A stretch of 64,000 nucleotides of DNA from an uncultured Pedosphaera sp. (GTDB lineage: Bacteria; Verrucomicrobiota; Verrucomicrobiia; Limisphaerales; Pedosphaeraceae): positions 19,129 through 83,128 of the forward strand of contig CAIXFN010000067.1 in NCBI GenBank assembly GCA_903918755.1, written 5' to 3'. The position numbers were made by a program, and so were the translations under genes. Positions 38,509 to 46,823 of the stretch are shown here, in pieces (positions within the stretch are counted from its first letter, which is position 1; every line of letters begins with the position of its first letter). The notes below the pieces were generated by a model that was not told the DNA's origin, ran no database searches, and saw only the letters and a program-made list of their open reading frames with translations.

Positions 38509-40293
38509 TCAATTCCCTGATCCCTCAGCGGCGAGATCGAATTTCGCAAATAGCCGGCCCAGCAACCACAAGCCGAGGGCCGCCTCCACCGCCATGATCA
38601 GGGTGGCCCCAACTGCTGCCAGGGGGATGGTCAGACTCAGCGGCAAGGCCAGTGCCTTGCCGGCCAGGACGGCCACCGCGACCAGGATCGCCGCGGGTAG
38701 CAAAGATGCCACGAGCACCAGCAATTGGCCGAGCATGAAGACGATTCGCTGCCCGGTCGCTTCAATCCCGGCGTTCATCGCCTGCGGTCCGCTGTGGAAC
38801 CATCCGGGAAACAGCAGGACGGAGGCATTGGGAATGATGAGGGAAACCAGGTTGAGCACCGGCGCGAGCAGGGCGATGGAGAACCCCAACGCGAGTCGCA
38901 AATCAAAGGACAGTTTGCCCTTGCCGAGGCTGGGAAACGCCAGGATCGCAAAAAGGATGAGACACCATTGCACCGCGGTGAGGATGGCCGCCGGGGCGAG
39001 CAATTCGCCCAACGCCAGTTGCCACCCGGGCAACGGGTAGGTCCGCAGCACATCCATCATGGGCAAATCCTGCCGGAAATCCTGGCGCATGATTTGCGGC
39101 CCCATCACAAAAGAAAAGGCCAGCAATCCGACCGCCAATGGTCCCAGCACCATTGAAAAGTTGTTGGCCCGGTGCATTTGGGGGGCAACCCCAAAACCCA
39201 CCGAGACGACGATCAAGAGCATCATGATCCAGAACCGCAGGGTGAAACCCTGTCCCGCGGCAATCAAGTTCTTCCACAACAATGCCACCGGCGGCCGCCC
39301 GCTTGGGCCAAGTTGGAAGGGCGGTCGGGATTTCTTGCGCGTGCCTTCCAGGGGCTGCCTTCGCCCGGAGCGGATCGCGGTAATTCGTTCGGCCAGCTTG
39401 CGGGAGGCCTCGACGGAAGCCTCCTCGAACGCCACATTCGCCCGCACCACCCAGGCGTAATGCAAAACCATCAGGATCCCGACTGGCCAGATCGCCCGGA
39501 AAAAATCCCACCCGTTGGTGGCAAAATAAGGCTTCACCACCAGCCGGAAAGGGTAGAGGACGTAGGGAACGGGTCCGAATTGCGTCAATTGCCGCACGTA
39601 ATACTTCAAGTTCGCCCGATCGGCATCCCCATTGCCATTGAATTCCGGCGGTGCCGGCATGGTCTGCCATGCCCAGGTTCCCACCCAGATCACCAATCCC
39701 CCGACCAATCCCAAAACCACCAACCGCCGCGTCCAGGTCGAAATCCCCCGATCCAGCAGCATCGTGCGCGCAAAGGAGGCACCGTGAAAGTGAAGATCCA
39801 GCAGGGACAGCACCAGCCACCAGGACGCGACCCGGAATGGCGCGACTCCGCCCTGGAGGATTCGCCCGGTCATCACCGTCAGAATGAGGGTGCCGAAAAA
39901 CACCGCAATCTGGGACTTCAATAACTTGTAATGAATCAACTTGCGCCGGCTGACCGGTGCCGGAAAGAGAAACGCCACCTCCGCCTCCGTAAACACGAGC
40001 GCCGCCCGATCCTGCGGCAGCACCCACCCCAGCGTCACAAAGGTGAACAAAGCCAGGGCTCCCAGGGTTTCCAAGAGCCAGGGCAGGTCTGCGGCCCACT
40101 GGCCCGTCCAGCCCGGCGCGTTGGGCTGCCCCCCGTGCGCCGGTCGCAGGAGAAAGCGAAAAAAATAGAAGTAAAAATACGCCGCGCCAAAAATCGCCCC
40201 GATGAGGTATTTCGGCTGCTTCAACCGCCGGAATCGCTGCAGCGTCCGGTTCTTCCAGGAATTGAACTGCAGGAATACCAGTGCGTCGATCAT
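38509..40293 (-). CDS. ABC-2-type exporter permease subunit
   Basis: A 594-residue polytopic membrane protein. It opens with a cytoplasmic charged segment (KNRTLQRFRRLKQPKYLIGAIF) followed by alternating hydrophobic helices. A central charged region (RKLAERITAIRSGRRQPLEGTRKKSR, about 290-320) separates two membrane halves of roughly five to six helices each. It is translationally coupled (4-nt overlap) to the ATPase gene upstream. It appears to belong to the 'putative ABC exporter' permeases rather than drug/lipid families with a solute-binding protein. Substrate unknown. Confidence 0.82.
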   Translation of the reverse strand: MIDALVFLQFNSWKNRTLQRFRRLKQPKYLIGAIFGAAYFYFYFFRFLLRPAHGGQPNAPGWTGQWAADLPWLLETLGALALFTFVTLGWVLPQDRAALVFTEAEVAFLFPAPVSRRKLIHYKLLKSQIAVFFGTLILTVMTGRILQGGVAPFRVASWWLVLSLLDLHFHGASFARTMLLDRGISTWTRRLVVLGLVGGLVIWVGTWAWQTMPAPPEFNGNGDADRANLKYYVRQLTQFGPVPYVLYPFRLVVKPYFATNGWDFFRAIWPVGILMVLHYAWVVRANVAFEEASVEASRKLAERITAIRSGRRQPLEGTRKKSRPPFQLGPSGRPPVALLWKNLIAAGQGFTLRFWIMMLLIVVSVGFGVAPQMHRANNFSMVLGPLAVGLLAFSFVMGPQIMRQDFRQDLPMMDVLRTYPLPGWQLALGELLAPAAILTAVQWCLILFAILAFPSLGKGKLSFDLRLALGFSIALLAPVLNLVSLIIPNASVLLFPGWFHSGPQAMNAGIEATGQRIVFMLGQLLVLVASLLPAAILVAVAVLAGKALALPLSLTIPLAAVGATLIMAVEAALGLWLLGRLFAKFDLAAEGSGN

Positions 40294-41036
40294 GGATTTT
40301 GCGGCGGCACCCCGCCTTCGCCCGTCGCATGAAAAAAGACTTCCTCCAGATTGGTCGCCCCGTGTTGCTCCGCATAAATCCGCCGGATTTCCGCCAGCGT
40401 TCCGTCAATGACTTTGCGGCCCTTTTTGACGATCAACACATGGGAGCAAACTTCCTCCAACAAATGGAGCAGGTGCGAACTGATGATGATGGCCGCGCCT
40501 TCCCGCGCCCGCCGCAGGATGGAATCCTTCATCCTCCGGATCCCGAGGGGGTCGAGACCCGTCAAGGGCTCGTCGAAGAAAATGGCTTTGGGCGAATGCA
40601 GCAATCCACAGGCGATCACCAGCTTCTGTTTCATCCCTCGCGAAAGCTCGCCGGGCAGCTTGTCGGCCTTGTCCGCGATTTCCAATTCCTCCAGCAGCGG
40701 TCGGGCGAGGCGCTCGTAATCCCGCACCTGGTAAATCCGCGCCGTGAAAGCCAGGTGCTGGGCCACCGTGAGGTATTCAAACAGCCGCGGTTCGTCGGTG
40801 AAAAACGCCAATTCCTGCTTGGCCGCCACCGGCGCGCGCGCCAGGTCATGCCCGCAGATTTGAATCGTGCCCCGCGTGGGGGGGATGATCCCGGCCAGGC
40901 AGCGCAAGGTCGTCGTCTTGCCCGCGCCGTTCGGCCCGACCAGGCCCAGCACCTGCCCCGGTTGCACCGTGAACGAGAGCTCGCTCATGGCGACAAAATC
41001 GCCGTATAACTTCGTCAGACCCTCGACCGCAATCAT
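40290..41036 (-). CDS. ABC transporter ATP-binding protein
   Basis: A 248-residue ATPase. Walker A is GPNGAGKTTTL, Walker B AIFFDEPLTGLDP, signature LSRGMKQK, and H-loop SSHLLHLLEE. Its type matches ABC-2 exporter ATPases. With the overlapping permease it makes a complete homodimeric exporter. No periplasmic binding protein is present, supporting export rather than import. Confidence 0.95.
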   Translation of the reverse strand: MIAVEGLTKLYGDFVAMSELSFTVQPGQVLGLVGPNGAGKTTTLRCLAGIIPPTRGTIQICGHDLARAPVAAKQELAFFTDEPRLFEYLTVAQHLAFTARIYQVRDYERLARPLLEELEIADKADKLPGELSRGMKQKLVIACGLLHSPKAIFFDEPLTGLDPLGIRRMKDSILRRAREGAAIIISSHLLHLLEEVCSHVLIVKKGRKVIDGTLAEIRRIYAEQHGATNLEEVFFHATGEGGVPPQNP

Positions 41037-41227
41037 AGGTTTTGGACCGCCGGTTTCCTGCGTCCGCGCTGTCGCGAACGGGTGAACCTTAGCGGGTTCC
41101 TCGACTGGCGTAAAGCTCCCCCCGATTACAAGGAGGAACCGCCATTGTAATCATTTGATTAATGCCGGCGGCCCCGGGCGATCCTTTCGCGCCTGACAAT
41201 CCCGACGTGACCGCCTAACCTTCCCCC

Positions 41228-42064
41228 ATGGCAAAGACGAAATCCCTGGCCGTGGCGATAACGGTGGCCGGTTCCGACAGCGGGGGCGGTGCGGGTGTGA
41301 CCGCGGATGTCCAAACCTTCGCGGCATTTGGCGTGCACGGCACCTGTGCGATTACTTGTGTCACCGCCCAGAATCCGGCGGCCATTACCGGACGCCAACC
41401 CTGTCGTCCCCGGATTGTTCGCGAGCAACTGGAGGCCGTTTTCGCCGAACTTCCCCCCGCGGCCGCCAAAACGGGCATGCTCCATTCCGCCGCCATTGTC
41501 CGCACGGTGGTGGAATTTTTCGCCGCACGACCCGGTTTGCCCCTGGTGGTGGATCCGGTAATGGTGGCCACCAGTGGCGCCCGGTTGCTGGCACCGGATG
41601 CCGTGCGCGTGCTGCAAGCCCGGCTCCTCCCGCTGGCCACGCTGATGACACCCAATTTGGAGGAAGTCGCCGTTTTGCTGGGACGACGCCCCCGGAATGT
41701 GGAGGAGATGCGCACCGCCGCCCGCGGTCTGCATGGCCGGTTCGGGGTCGCCGTGCTGGTGAAGGGAGGACACCTGGTGGGTTCCCGCACGGCGGTGGAC
41801 ATCTTTTTTGATGGCCGCGATGAACTCTTGCTGTCCGCTCCCTTCCTCCCGGGCCTCCGCACGCATGGGACTGGTTGCGCTTATTCGGCGGCCATCACCG
41901 CGGCTCTGGCGCGAGGTCATTCCCTTCCTGTTGCGGTGGCCCTGGCCAAGGAATTCATGGCGGGCGCCCTCGCCAACTGTCGCTCCGCTCATGGCCACAC
42001 TATTCTCGGCTTGCTTTCATCCCCCCCTCCGCCCCTCGGGAGTTTCCCCTCCTTGACTGAATAG
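41228..42064 (+). CDS. thiD: Hydroxymethylpyrimidine/phosphomethylpyrimidine kinase
   Basis: Phosphorylates HMP and HMP-P in thiamine synthesis or salvage. The 278-residue ribokinase-fold protein starts VAITVAGSDSGGGAGVTADVQTF and has PQNPAAITGRQ-region, KTGMLHSAAIV, VVDPVMVATSGARLL, and the C-terminal TGCAYSAAITAALA anion-hole motif (GTGC). No TPP riboswitch was recognised upstream (41037-41227), and no other thi gene is adjacent. A salvage role is therefore possible. Confidence 0.93.
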   Translation: MAKTKSLAVAITVAGSDSGGGAGVTADVQTFAAFGVHGTCAITCVTAQNPAAITGRQPCRPRIVREQLEAVFAELPPAAAKTGMLHSAAIVRTVVEFFAARPGLPLVVDPVMVATSGARLLAPDAVRVLQARLLPLATLMTPNLEEVAVLLGRRPRNVEEMRTAARGLHGRFGVAVLVKGGHLVGSRTAVDIFFDGRDELLLSAPFLPGLRTHGTGCAYSAAITAALARGHSLPVAVALAKEFMAGALANCRSAHGHTILGLLSSPPPPLGSFPSLTE

Positions 42065-42101
42065 TGGCCGGGGTTAGGTTCGTCAGACGGATAAGATGGT
42101 T

Positions 42102-42488
42102 ATGAAGAAATCAAACTTGCTAATGCCCGTTCTGGCGGTTGCCACCGCCGCGACTTTCCTTTCCGGCTGCGTCGTCCGCGAAACGCGCTACCGGTATGCG
42201 TCCCCGCCGCCGGATATGTACGCCCAGCCGCCGCCGCCTCCGCCCGGTGGTGGCGCCGTGGAAATTGAAGTGAATGCCCCGCCCCCGCCCCCGCCCGCAC
42301 CGGATGTCATCACCGTTTCTCCCGGTCCGGAATTCTTGTGGATTCCCGGCGTGTGGATGTGGGAGGGTCGGTGGGTTTGGCACGGCGGCCATTACGGGCA
42401 CCGCCCGCGCGCCGGCGTGCGCTGGTACGGTCCCCACTACGTTTATCGCGGCGGACGGCACATATATATCGGCGGTGGGTGGCGCTAG
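42102..42488 (+). CDS. Lipoprotein with WXXGXW/YXWGXW-type repeats
   Basis: A small lipoprotein of 128 residues. The signal peptide MKKSNLLMPVLAVATAATF ends in a lipobox LSGC, and Lgt is encoded later in the window. A Pro-rich linker (DMYAQPPPPPPGGG; NAPPPPPPAPD) precedes an aromatic/Gly-rich C-terminal half with repeats of the W-x2-G-x-W type: WIPGVWMW, WHGGHYGH, WYGPHYVYRGG. Such domains are found on many outer-membrane or surface proteins of unknown function. An in-frame ATG two codons upstream (42096) is also possible. Confidence 0.78.
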   Translation: MKKSNLLMPVLAVATAATFLSGCVVRETRYRYASPPPDMYAQPPPPPPGGGAVEIEVNAPPPPPPAPDVITVSPGPEFLWIPGVWMWEGRWVWHGGHYGHRPRAGVRWYGPHYVYRGGRHIYIGGGWR

Positions 42489-42496
42489 CCAGTGCC

Positions 42497-42952
42497 TCAA
42501 GGCAATTGCCAAAGCGGAAGTTCCGCCAATTGCAGCCAATACAGCTGGAATTGTTGCATCAATTCGACCAATTGTTCAAACCGGACCGGCTTCACCAGGT
42601 AGCTGTTCGCCCCCAAATCATAGGCCCGGTTTACATCCGTCGCTTCCTTCGAGGAACTGAGGACTATCAAAGGTAGTCGGCGCAGCCCGGGATTGGAACG
42701 GACCCAACTGATGAGTTCAAAGCCGTCCTTGCGCGGCATTTTCAAATCCAATAACACCAAACCGGGAAATGGGTGGCTTTGGCGGTCAGCATACTTTCCC
42801 ACCCCGCCCAGGTATTGCATGGCTTCGTCACCATCCCGTACTCGGTGCAGCGGGAGGGTCATTCCCACTTTCTGGCACGCGCGCTCGAGAAAAAAGACGT
42901 CATTATCGTCATCTTCCACCAGCAACATGGATTGCGCCTTGGTCAACGGCAT
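42497..42952 (-). CDS. Stand-alone CheY-like response regulator
   Basis: A 151-residue receiver domain with no output domain, of the Rcp1 type. Phospho-acceptor Asp is in LLDLKMPRKDGF, the acidic pair in LLVEDDDNDV, the Thr/Ser switch in VLSSSKE, and the Lys in SYLVKPVRF. No kinase is adjacent on this strand. It lies just before a divergent isomerase and near a kinase pair, but no operon link is seen. Confidence 0.92.
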   Translation of the reverse strand: MPLTKAQSMLLVEDDDNDVFFLERACQKVGMTLPLHRVRDGDEAMQYLGGVGKYADRQSHPFPGLVLLDLKMPRKDGFELISWVRSNPGLRRLPLIVLSSSKEATDVNRAYDLGANSYLVKPVRFEQLVELMQQFQLYWLQLAELPLWQLP

Positions 42953-43022
42953 GGGACAGCTTCCGCCCGCCCCGTTATTTCGGCAATGGTTTTTTGGCCC
43001 GGCCTTGTGCTAGTCTCGGGCC

Positions 43023-43835
43023 ATGAAATTCGCCATTTGCAATGAAATCTTCTCCGGCTGGAAATTGGCGGATGTCATGGAGTTTGCCGCCCGGACCGGT
43101 TATCAGGGGCTGGAGATCGCGCCTTTCACCCTCGCTCCCGCAGTCACCGCGGTAACGCCCGCCGAACGCCGGGAAATTCGTGCCACCGCCGAACGCACTG
43201 GCATTGAGATTTGCGGCATCCATTGGGTCCTGGTCCAGGCCGAGGGCATGTATTTGACTCATCCCGAGCCCGCCGTGCGCACCCGCACTTCCTCCTATTT
43301 GTGTGATTTGGTGGACTTTTGCGCCGATTTGGGCGGACGGGTCATTGTCGTCGGTTCCCCGAAACAACGCAGTCTGCTTCCCGGGGTCACCCCGGCCCAG
43401 GCCTGGGACTGGGCGGCCGCCACCTTTCGCGATTCCGTCCGGCGCGCCGAAGATCGGGGCGTCACGCTCTGCTTGGAGCCCCTGGCGCCCGCCGAAACGG
43501 ATTTTATCAATACCGCCGCCGCCGCCCTGCGCTTCACCCGTCAATTCAACAGCCCCAATTTCAAAATCATCCTCGACGTCAAGGCCATGTGTTCGGAGCC
43601 GGATTCAATTCCCGCCATCATCCGGGCCTGCGCGCCGGATTTTGCCCATTTCCACGCCAATGATCGCAATCTCAAAGGCCCGGGCTTTGGTGACGTCGAT
43701 TTTGGGCCCATCGCGGCCGCCCTCCGTGAAGTGGATTATCAGGGCTATGTCTCGGTCGAGGTGTTTTCTTTCGCGGAAGGGCCTGAAGTCATCGCCCAAC
43801 GCAGTCTGGAATATCTGCGCTCCCGCTTCGTTTGA
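43023..43835 (+). CDS. Sugar phosphate isomerase/epimerase (xylose-isomerase-like TIM barrel)
   Basis: A 270-residue AP-endonuclease-2/xylose-isomerase-fold enzyme. Metal-ligand type acidic/His residues appear in CLEPLAP, ILDVKAM, FAHFHANDRN and VSVEVFSF. IolE/hydroxypyruvate isomerase relatives share this layout. The reaction cannot be assigned. Single gene with ATG at 43023. Confidence 0.82.
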   Translation: MKFAICNEIFSGWKLADVMEFAARTGYQGLEIAPFTLAPAVTAVTPAERREIRATAERTGIEICGIHWVLVQAEGMYLTHPEPAVRTRTSSYLCDLVDFCADLGGRVIVVGSPKQRSLLPGVTPAQAWDWAAATFRDSVRRAEDRGVTLCLEPLAPAETDFINTAAAALRFTRQFNSPNFKIILDVKAMCSEPDSIPAIIRACAPDFAHFHANDRNLKGPGFGDVDFGPIAAALREVDYQGYVSVEVFSFAEGPEVIAQRSLEYLRSRFV

Positions 43836-43943
43836 CGGGCCCGGGCCGATCGGCGATGGGCGGGGATCATTCGGGACTTTACAAAAGTGTGACAACTCTG
43901 GGCGCGGTGCAGTGATTAGGATACATACGGATAACGTCACCCC

Positions 43944-46043
43944 ATGTTCCGCCCAATCATTAAGCGTCCCCCGAGCTTTTTCTGGCCCGGTTTGCTGATC
44001 CTGCTCCCGGTCGTCGTGCTGACCGCGGCGGGGCTTTCGGCATTGCGGAGGGATCGCATCCTGGCGGAACAGGAAGCCCGCGAACAGGCCGGTAGTCTGG
44101 CCAGCCGCCTGGCCCAGACCCTGGGAGAGGAGCTGCTTCGCGAGTTGGCCCGCTATCGGCAAGCGGTTTACTCCGCCGGCTTGCAACCTTTTTATTCGGC
44201 GCAGTTGCCGCCGCCGGACACAATTTTATCGCAGTTGCCGGAATTGGACGTCCCTCCGGATTATCCACCTGTCCCCCGGCCACCGGGTTGGTTGACCGAA
44301 TTGTCTCCGCAGCAACTGGACCTTTGGCATGCGGCGCAACAGGCCGAATTCAGCCACAGCGATTTAGCGGTCGCCCATACCGCGGCGCAGGCGTTTCTCG
44401 CCACCCAGCCGCCACCGGGCGCGCGGGCCAACGCGGAATATTTGCTGCTCCTTTGGCAGGCCCGGGAATTGTCCGCGGATGCGGCGGTCGCACTCCTGAC
44501 CAATTCGCTCGGGTCCTGGTCCAGGGAAACGAGTGAGTCCGGCCTGCCCCTCCGCCAATTGGTCTGTTACCAGGTACTCCAATCGTTGCGCGACGATGCC
44601 GGCCTCCCGGATGCCGTGCTTCAATCGGTGGCCTCAGCCAGCCTGGCGACTCCGACCCTCCTCTCCGAACGTCTCATCGCGGAAGCAATCCGGGTCGCCG
44701 GACGGGACCCCGAGGGTCACCCCCGTGGAGGTGTCGCCACCTTGTCCGCCCAATGGCAGGCGGAAAACCGCGCCCGGAGCATTTTGTCTAATTTTCGCGG
44801 GCAGTATCCGCCAAATTCCTGGAGCAATGGTTTTTATTGGCTTACGATGGACGAGAATTCTTACTTGGTGGGCCTGCTGGAAATCGAAGAATCGCAGTCC
44901 GGCCGACCGTCCGGTACCCCACCGGTCCCGCGCTGGCAGACTCGCATTTACCCGCCGGCGATCTGGCAGCGGGGCCTCAGCAACGCTTTGGCCAAAGCTG
45001 GATCTCCCTGGCCGGTTTATGCCAGCGCAACCGTCCAACTGGGCGGCCGCGACTTGAATCTGGGCGTGGGCAGCCAGCCTTCGCCCGCGGACGTCACCCC
45101 GGGAAATCTGCTGGGAACGGCGACCAGTGTGGTTCCGCGCACCCCAATGGTCGCTCCCAAGTTTGCTTTGGGGGTGCGCCTGGGCCTGGCCCGCCCCGAC
45201 CTGCTCTACGACCGCCAACACCAGCGGACGGTCCTGTTTGGCACCCTCATCGCTACTGCTGACCTGACGGCTCTGGTCGGATTCTTTGTGGCTTGGAGCG
45301 CGTTCCACCGCCAACGGAATCTCAATGCGCTGAAGAGCAATTTTGTGGCCAGCGTTTCCCACGAATTGCGGGCGCCCATCGCTTCCGTGCGTCTGCTGGC
45401 CGAAGGCTTGGAACGCGGCAAATTGTCGGAACCGCGGGCCGCCGGCCACTACTTGCGCATGATCGCGCAGGAATGCGGCCGACTCTCCGCGCTAGTGGAA
45501 AATCTCCTCGACTTTTCCCGCATCGAACAGGGCCGCAAGCAATACGAATTTGAACCCACGGACCTCCCCGCCTTGGTTGCCCACACCGTCGAACTGCTGC
45601 GCGCCCCGGCCGCCGAACTTCAGGTGAGCCTTTCGCTCACTGTCTCCGGTGATCTGCTCCCGACCGTACTCGACGGCAAGGCGATCCAACAAGCGCTCGT
45701 CAATTTGCTGGATAACGCCCTGAAACACTCGCCTCCCGGCTCGGTCATTACCGTGGGTTTGGAATTTGCCCCCTTACCAGCTCCGCATTTTTACCTCTGG
45801 GTCGAGGATCATGGGGAGGGAATTCCGGCGGCCGAGCAGGCCCGGATTTTCGAACTATTTTACCGGCGCGGTTCCGAACTGCGCCGGGAGACCCGCGGCG
45901 TGGGCATTGGTTTGAGCATCGTGCAGCACCTCGTCGCCGGCCATGGCGGCAAAATCACCGTCCGCAGCGCGCCCGGACAGGGCAGCCGTTTTACGATGGA
46001 ATTGCCTGCCCAACCTTTACCGGACCCAACCACTCCTACTTGA
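43944..46043 (+). CDS. Membrane sensor histidine kinase
   Basis: A 699-residue two-component kinase. TM1 is at about 12-34. A large extracytoplasmic region of ~390 residues, with no domain I recognise, extends to TM2 at about 430-452. The HisKA phospho-His is in SVSHELRAPIAS (about 472) and the HATPase has N box NLLDNALKHSPP (about 587), G1 DHGEGIP and G2 GVGIGLSIVQ. No HAMP is obvious. The response regulator begins 4 nt after the stop, so they form one cassette. The large sensor region suggests ligand sensing outside the cytoplasm. Confidence 0.93.
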   Translation: MFRPIIKRPPSFFWPGLLILLPVVVLTAAGLSALRRDRILAEQEAREQAGSLASRLAQTLGEELLRELARYRQAVYSAGLQPFYSAQLPPPDTILSQLPELDVPPDYPPVPRPPGWLTELSPQQLDLWHAAQQAEFSHSDLAVAHTAAQAFLATQPPPGARANAEYLLLLWQARELSADAAVALLTNSLGSWSRETSESGLPLRQLVCYQVLQSLRDDAGLPDAVLQSVASASLATPTLLSERLIAEAIRVAGRDPEGHPRGGVATLSAQWQAENRARSILSNFRGQYPPNSWSNGFYWLTMDENSYLVGLLEIEESQSGRPSGTPPVPRWQTRIYPPAIWQRGLSNALAKAGSPWPVYASATVQLGGRDLNLGVGSQPSPADVTPGNLLGTATSVVPRTPMVAPKFALGVRLGLARPDLLYDRQHQRTVLFGTLIATADLTALVGFFVAWSAFHRQRNLNALKSNFVASVSHELRAPIASVRLLAEGLERGKLSEPRAAGHYLRMIAQECGRLSALVENLLDFSRIEQGRKQYEFEPTDLPALVAHTVELLRAPAAELQVSLSLTVSGDLLPTVLDGKAIQQALVNLLDNALKHSPPGSVITVGLEFAPLPAPHFYLWVEDHGEGIPAAEQARIFELFYRRGSELRRETRGVGIGLSIVQHLVAGHGGKITVRSAPGQGSRFTMELPAQPLPDPTTPT

Positions 46044-46047
46044 GCCC

Positions 46048-46770
46048 ATGTCCCGGATCTTGATTATTGAGGACGAGTTGCCCATGCGCACCGCCCTGAC
46101 GGATTGTCTCACTGCCGAAGGTTACCGGGTGCTGACCGCGGCGGATGGTCCCGCCGGACTCGACCGCGCGCTCGCTGAAAAGCCGGACCTCATCCTCCTC
46201 GACGTCATGCTGCCCCGCCTGGATGGTTATGCGCTTTGCGCTGAACTCCGCCGCCTCGGCCACTCGGTGCCGATTCTCCTGCTGACCGCCAAAGGGCAAG
46301 TTGATGACCGGGTTACCGGTCTGGACGCGGGAGCGGATGATTATCTCGTCAAACCTTTCAGCACGGATGAATTGCTGGCGCGGGTCCGCGCCCTCCTGCG
46401 GCGGGTCCGCCGCACGGAGCGGTCCACCGCGACGCTCAGGCTGGGGGATGTTACGGTGGACCTGGCCCGCCAAACCGCCCACCGTGGCCGGCAATTGCTC
46501 CATCTCACCGCCAAGGAATTCGCCATGCTCCGGTTGCTGGCCGATTCGCCGGGCGAACCCATTACGCGCGAACGTTTTCTCGATGCCGTCTGGGGTTATG
46601 CGGCCTTTCCCACCACCCGCACGGTTGATAATCACATCGCCACCCTGCGGGCCAAGCTGGAGCCCGATCCGGACCAACCTTGTTGGATCATCACCGTGCA
46701 TGGCATTGGTTATCGTCTCGATCTCCCGGGAGAACCGGCGGAATCGCTGCCGGATATTGCAAAACCATGA
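46048..46770 (+). CDS. OmpR/PhoB family response regulator
   Basis: A 240-residue DNA-binding partner of the upstream kinase. Start ATG at 46048 opens the receiver (MSRILIIEDELPMRTAL). The phospho-acceptor Asp is in LLDVMLPRLDGY, Lys in VKPFSTDE, followed by a winged-helix domain with LTAKEFAMLRLLADSPGE and TRTVDNHIATLRAKLE. The longer frame from 45943 overlaps the kinase and is not real. The ankyrin-repeat gene begins 53 nt after it and is a candidate target or co-transcript. Confidence 0.95.
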   Translation: MSRILIIEDELPMRTALTDCLTAEGYRVLTAADGPAGLDRALAEKPDLILLDVMLPRLDGYALCAELRRLGHSVPILLLTAKGQVDDRVTGLDAGADDYLVKPFSTDELLARVRALLRRVRRTERSTATLRLGDVTVDLARQTAHRGRQLLHLTAKEFAMLRLLADSPGEPITRERFLDAVWGYAAFPTTRTVDNHIATLRAKLEPDPDQPCWIITVHGIGYRLDLPGEPAESLPDIAKP

Positions 46771-46823
46771 CAATCGAAAAACGCGGATTGGGCAGTGTGG
46801 TGGCGACCGATAACCAATAACTT

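Noticed and set aside
41037..41227. TPP riboswitch upstream of thiD
   Set aside because: No CUGAGA-type conserved core or paired arms found by eye.
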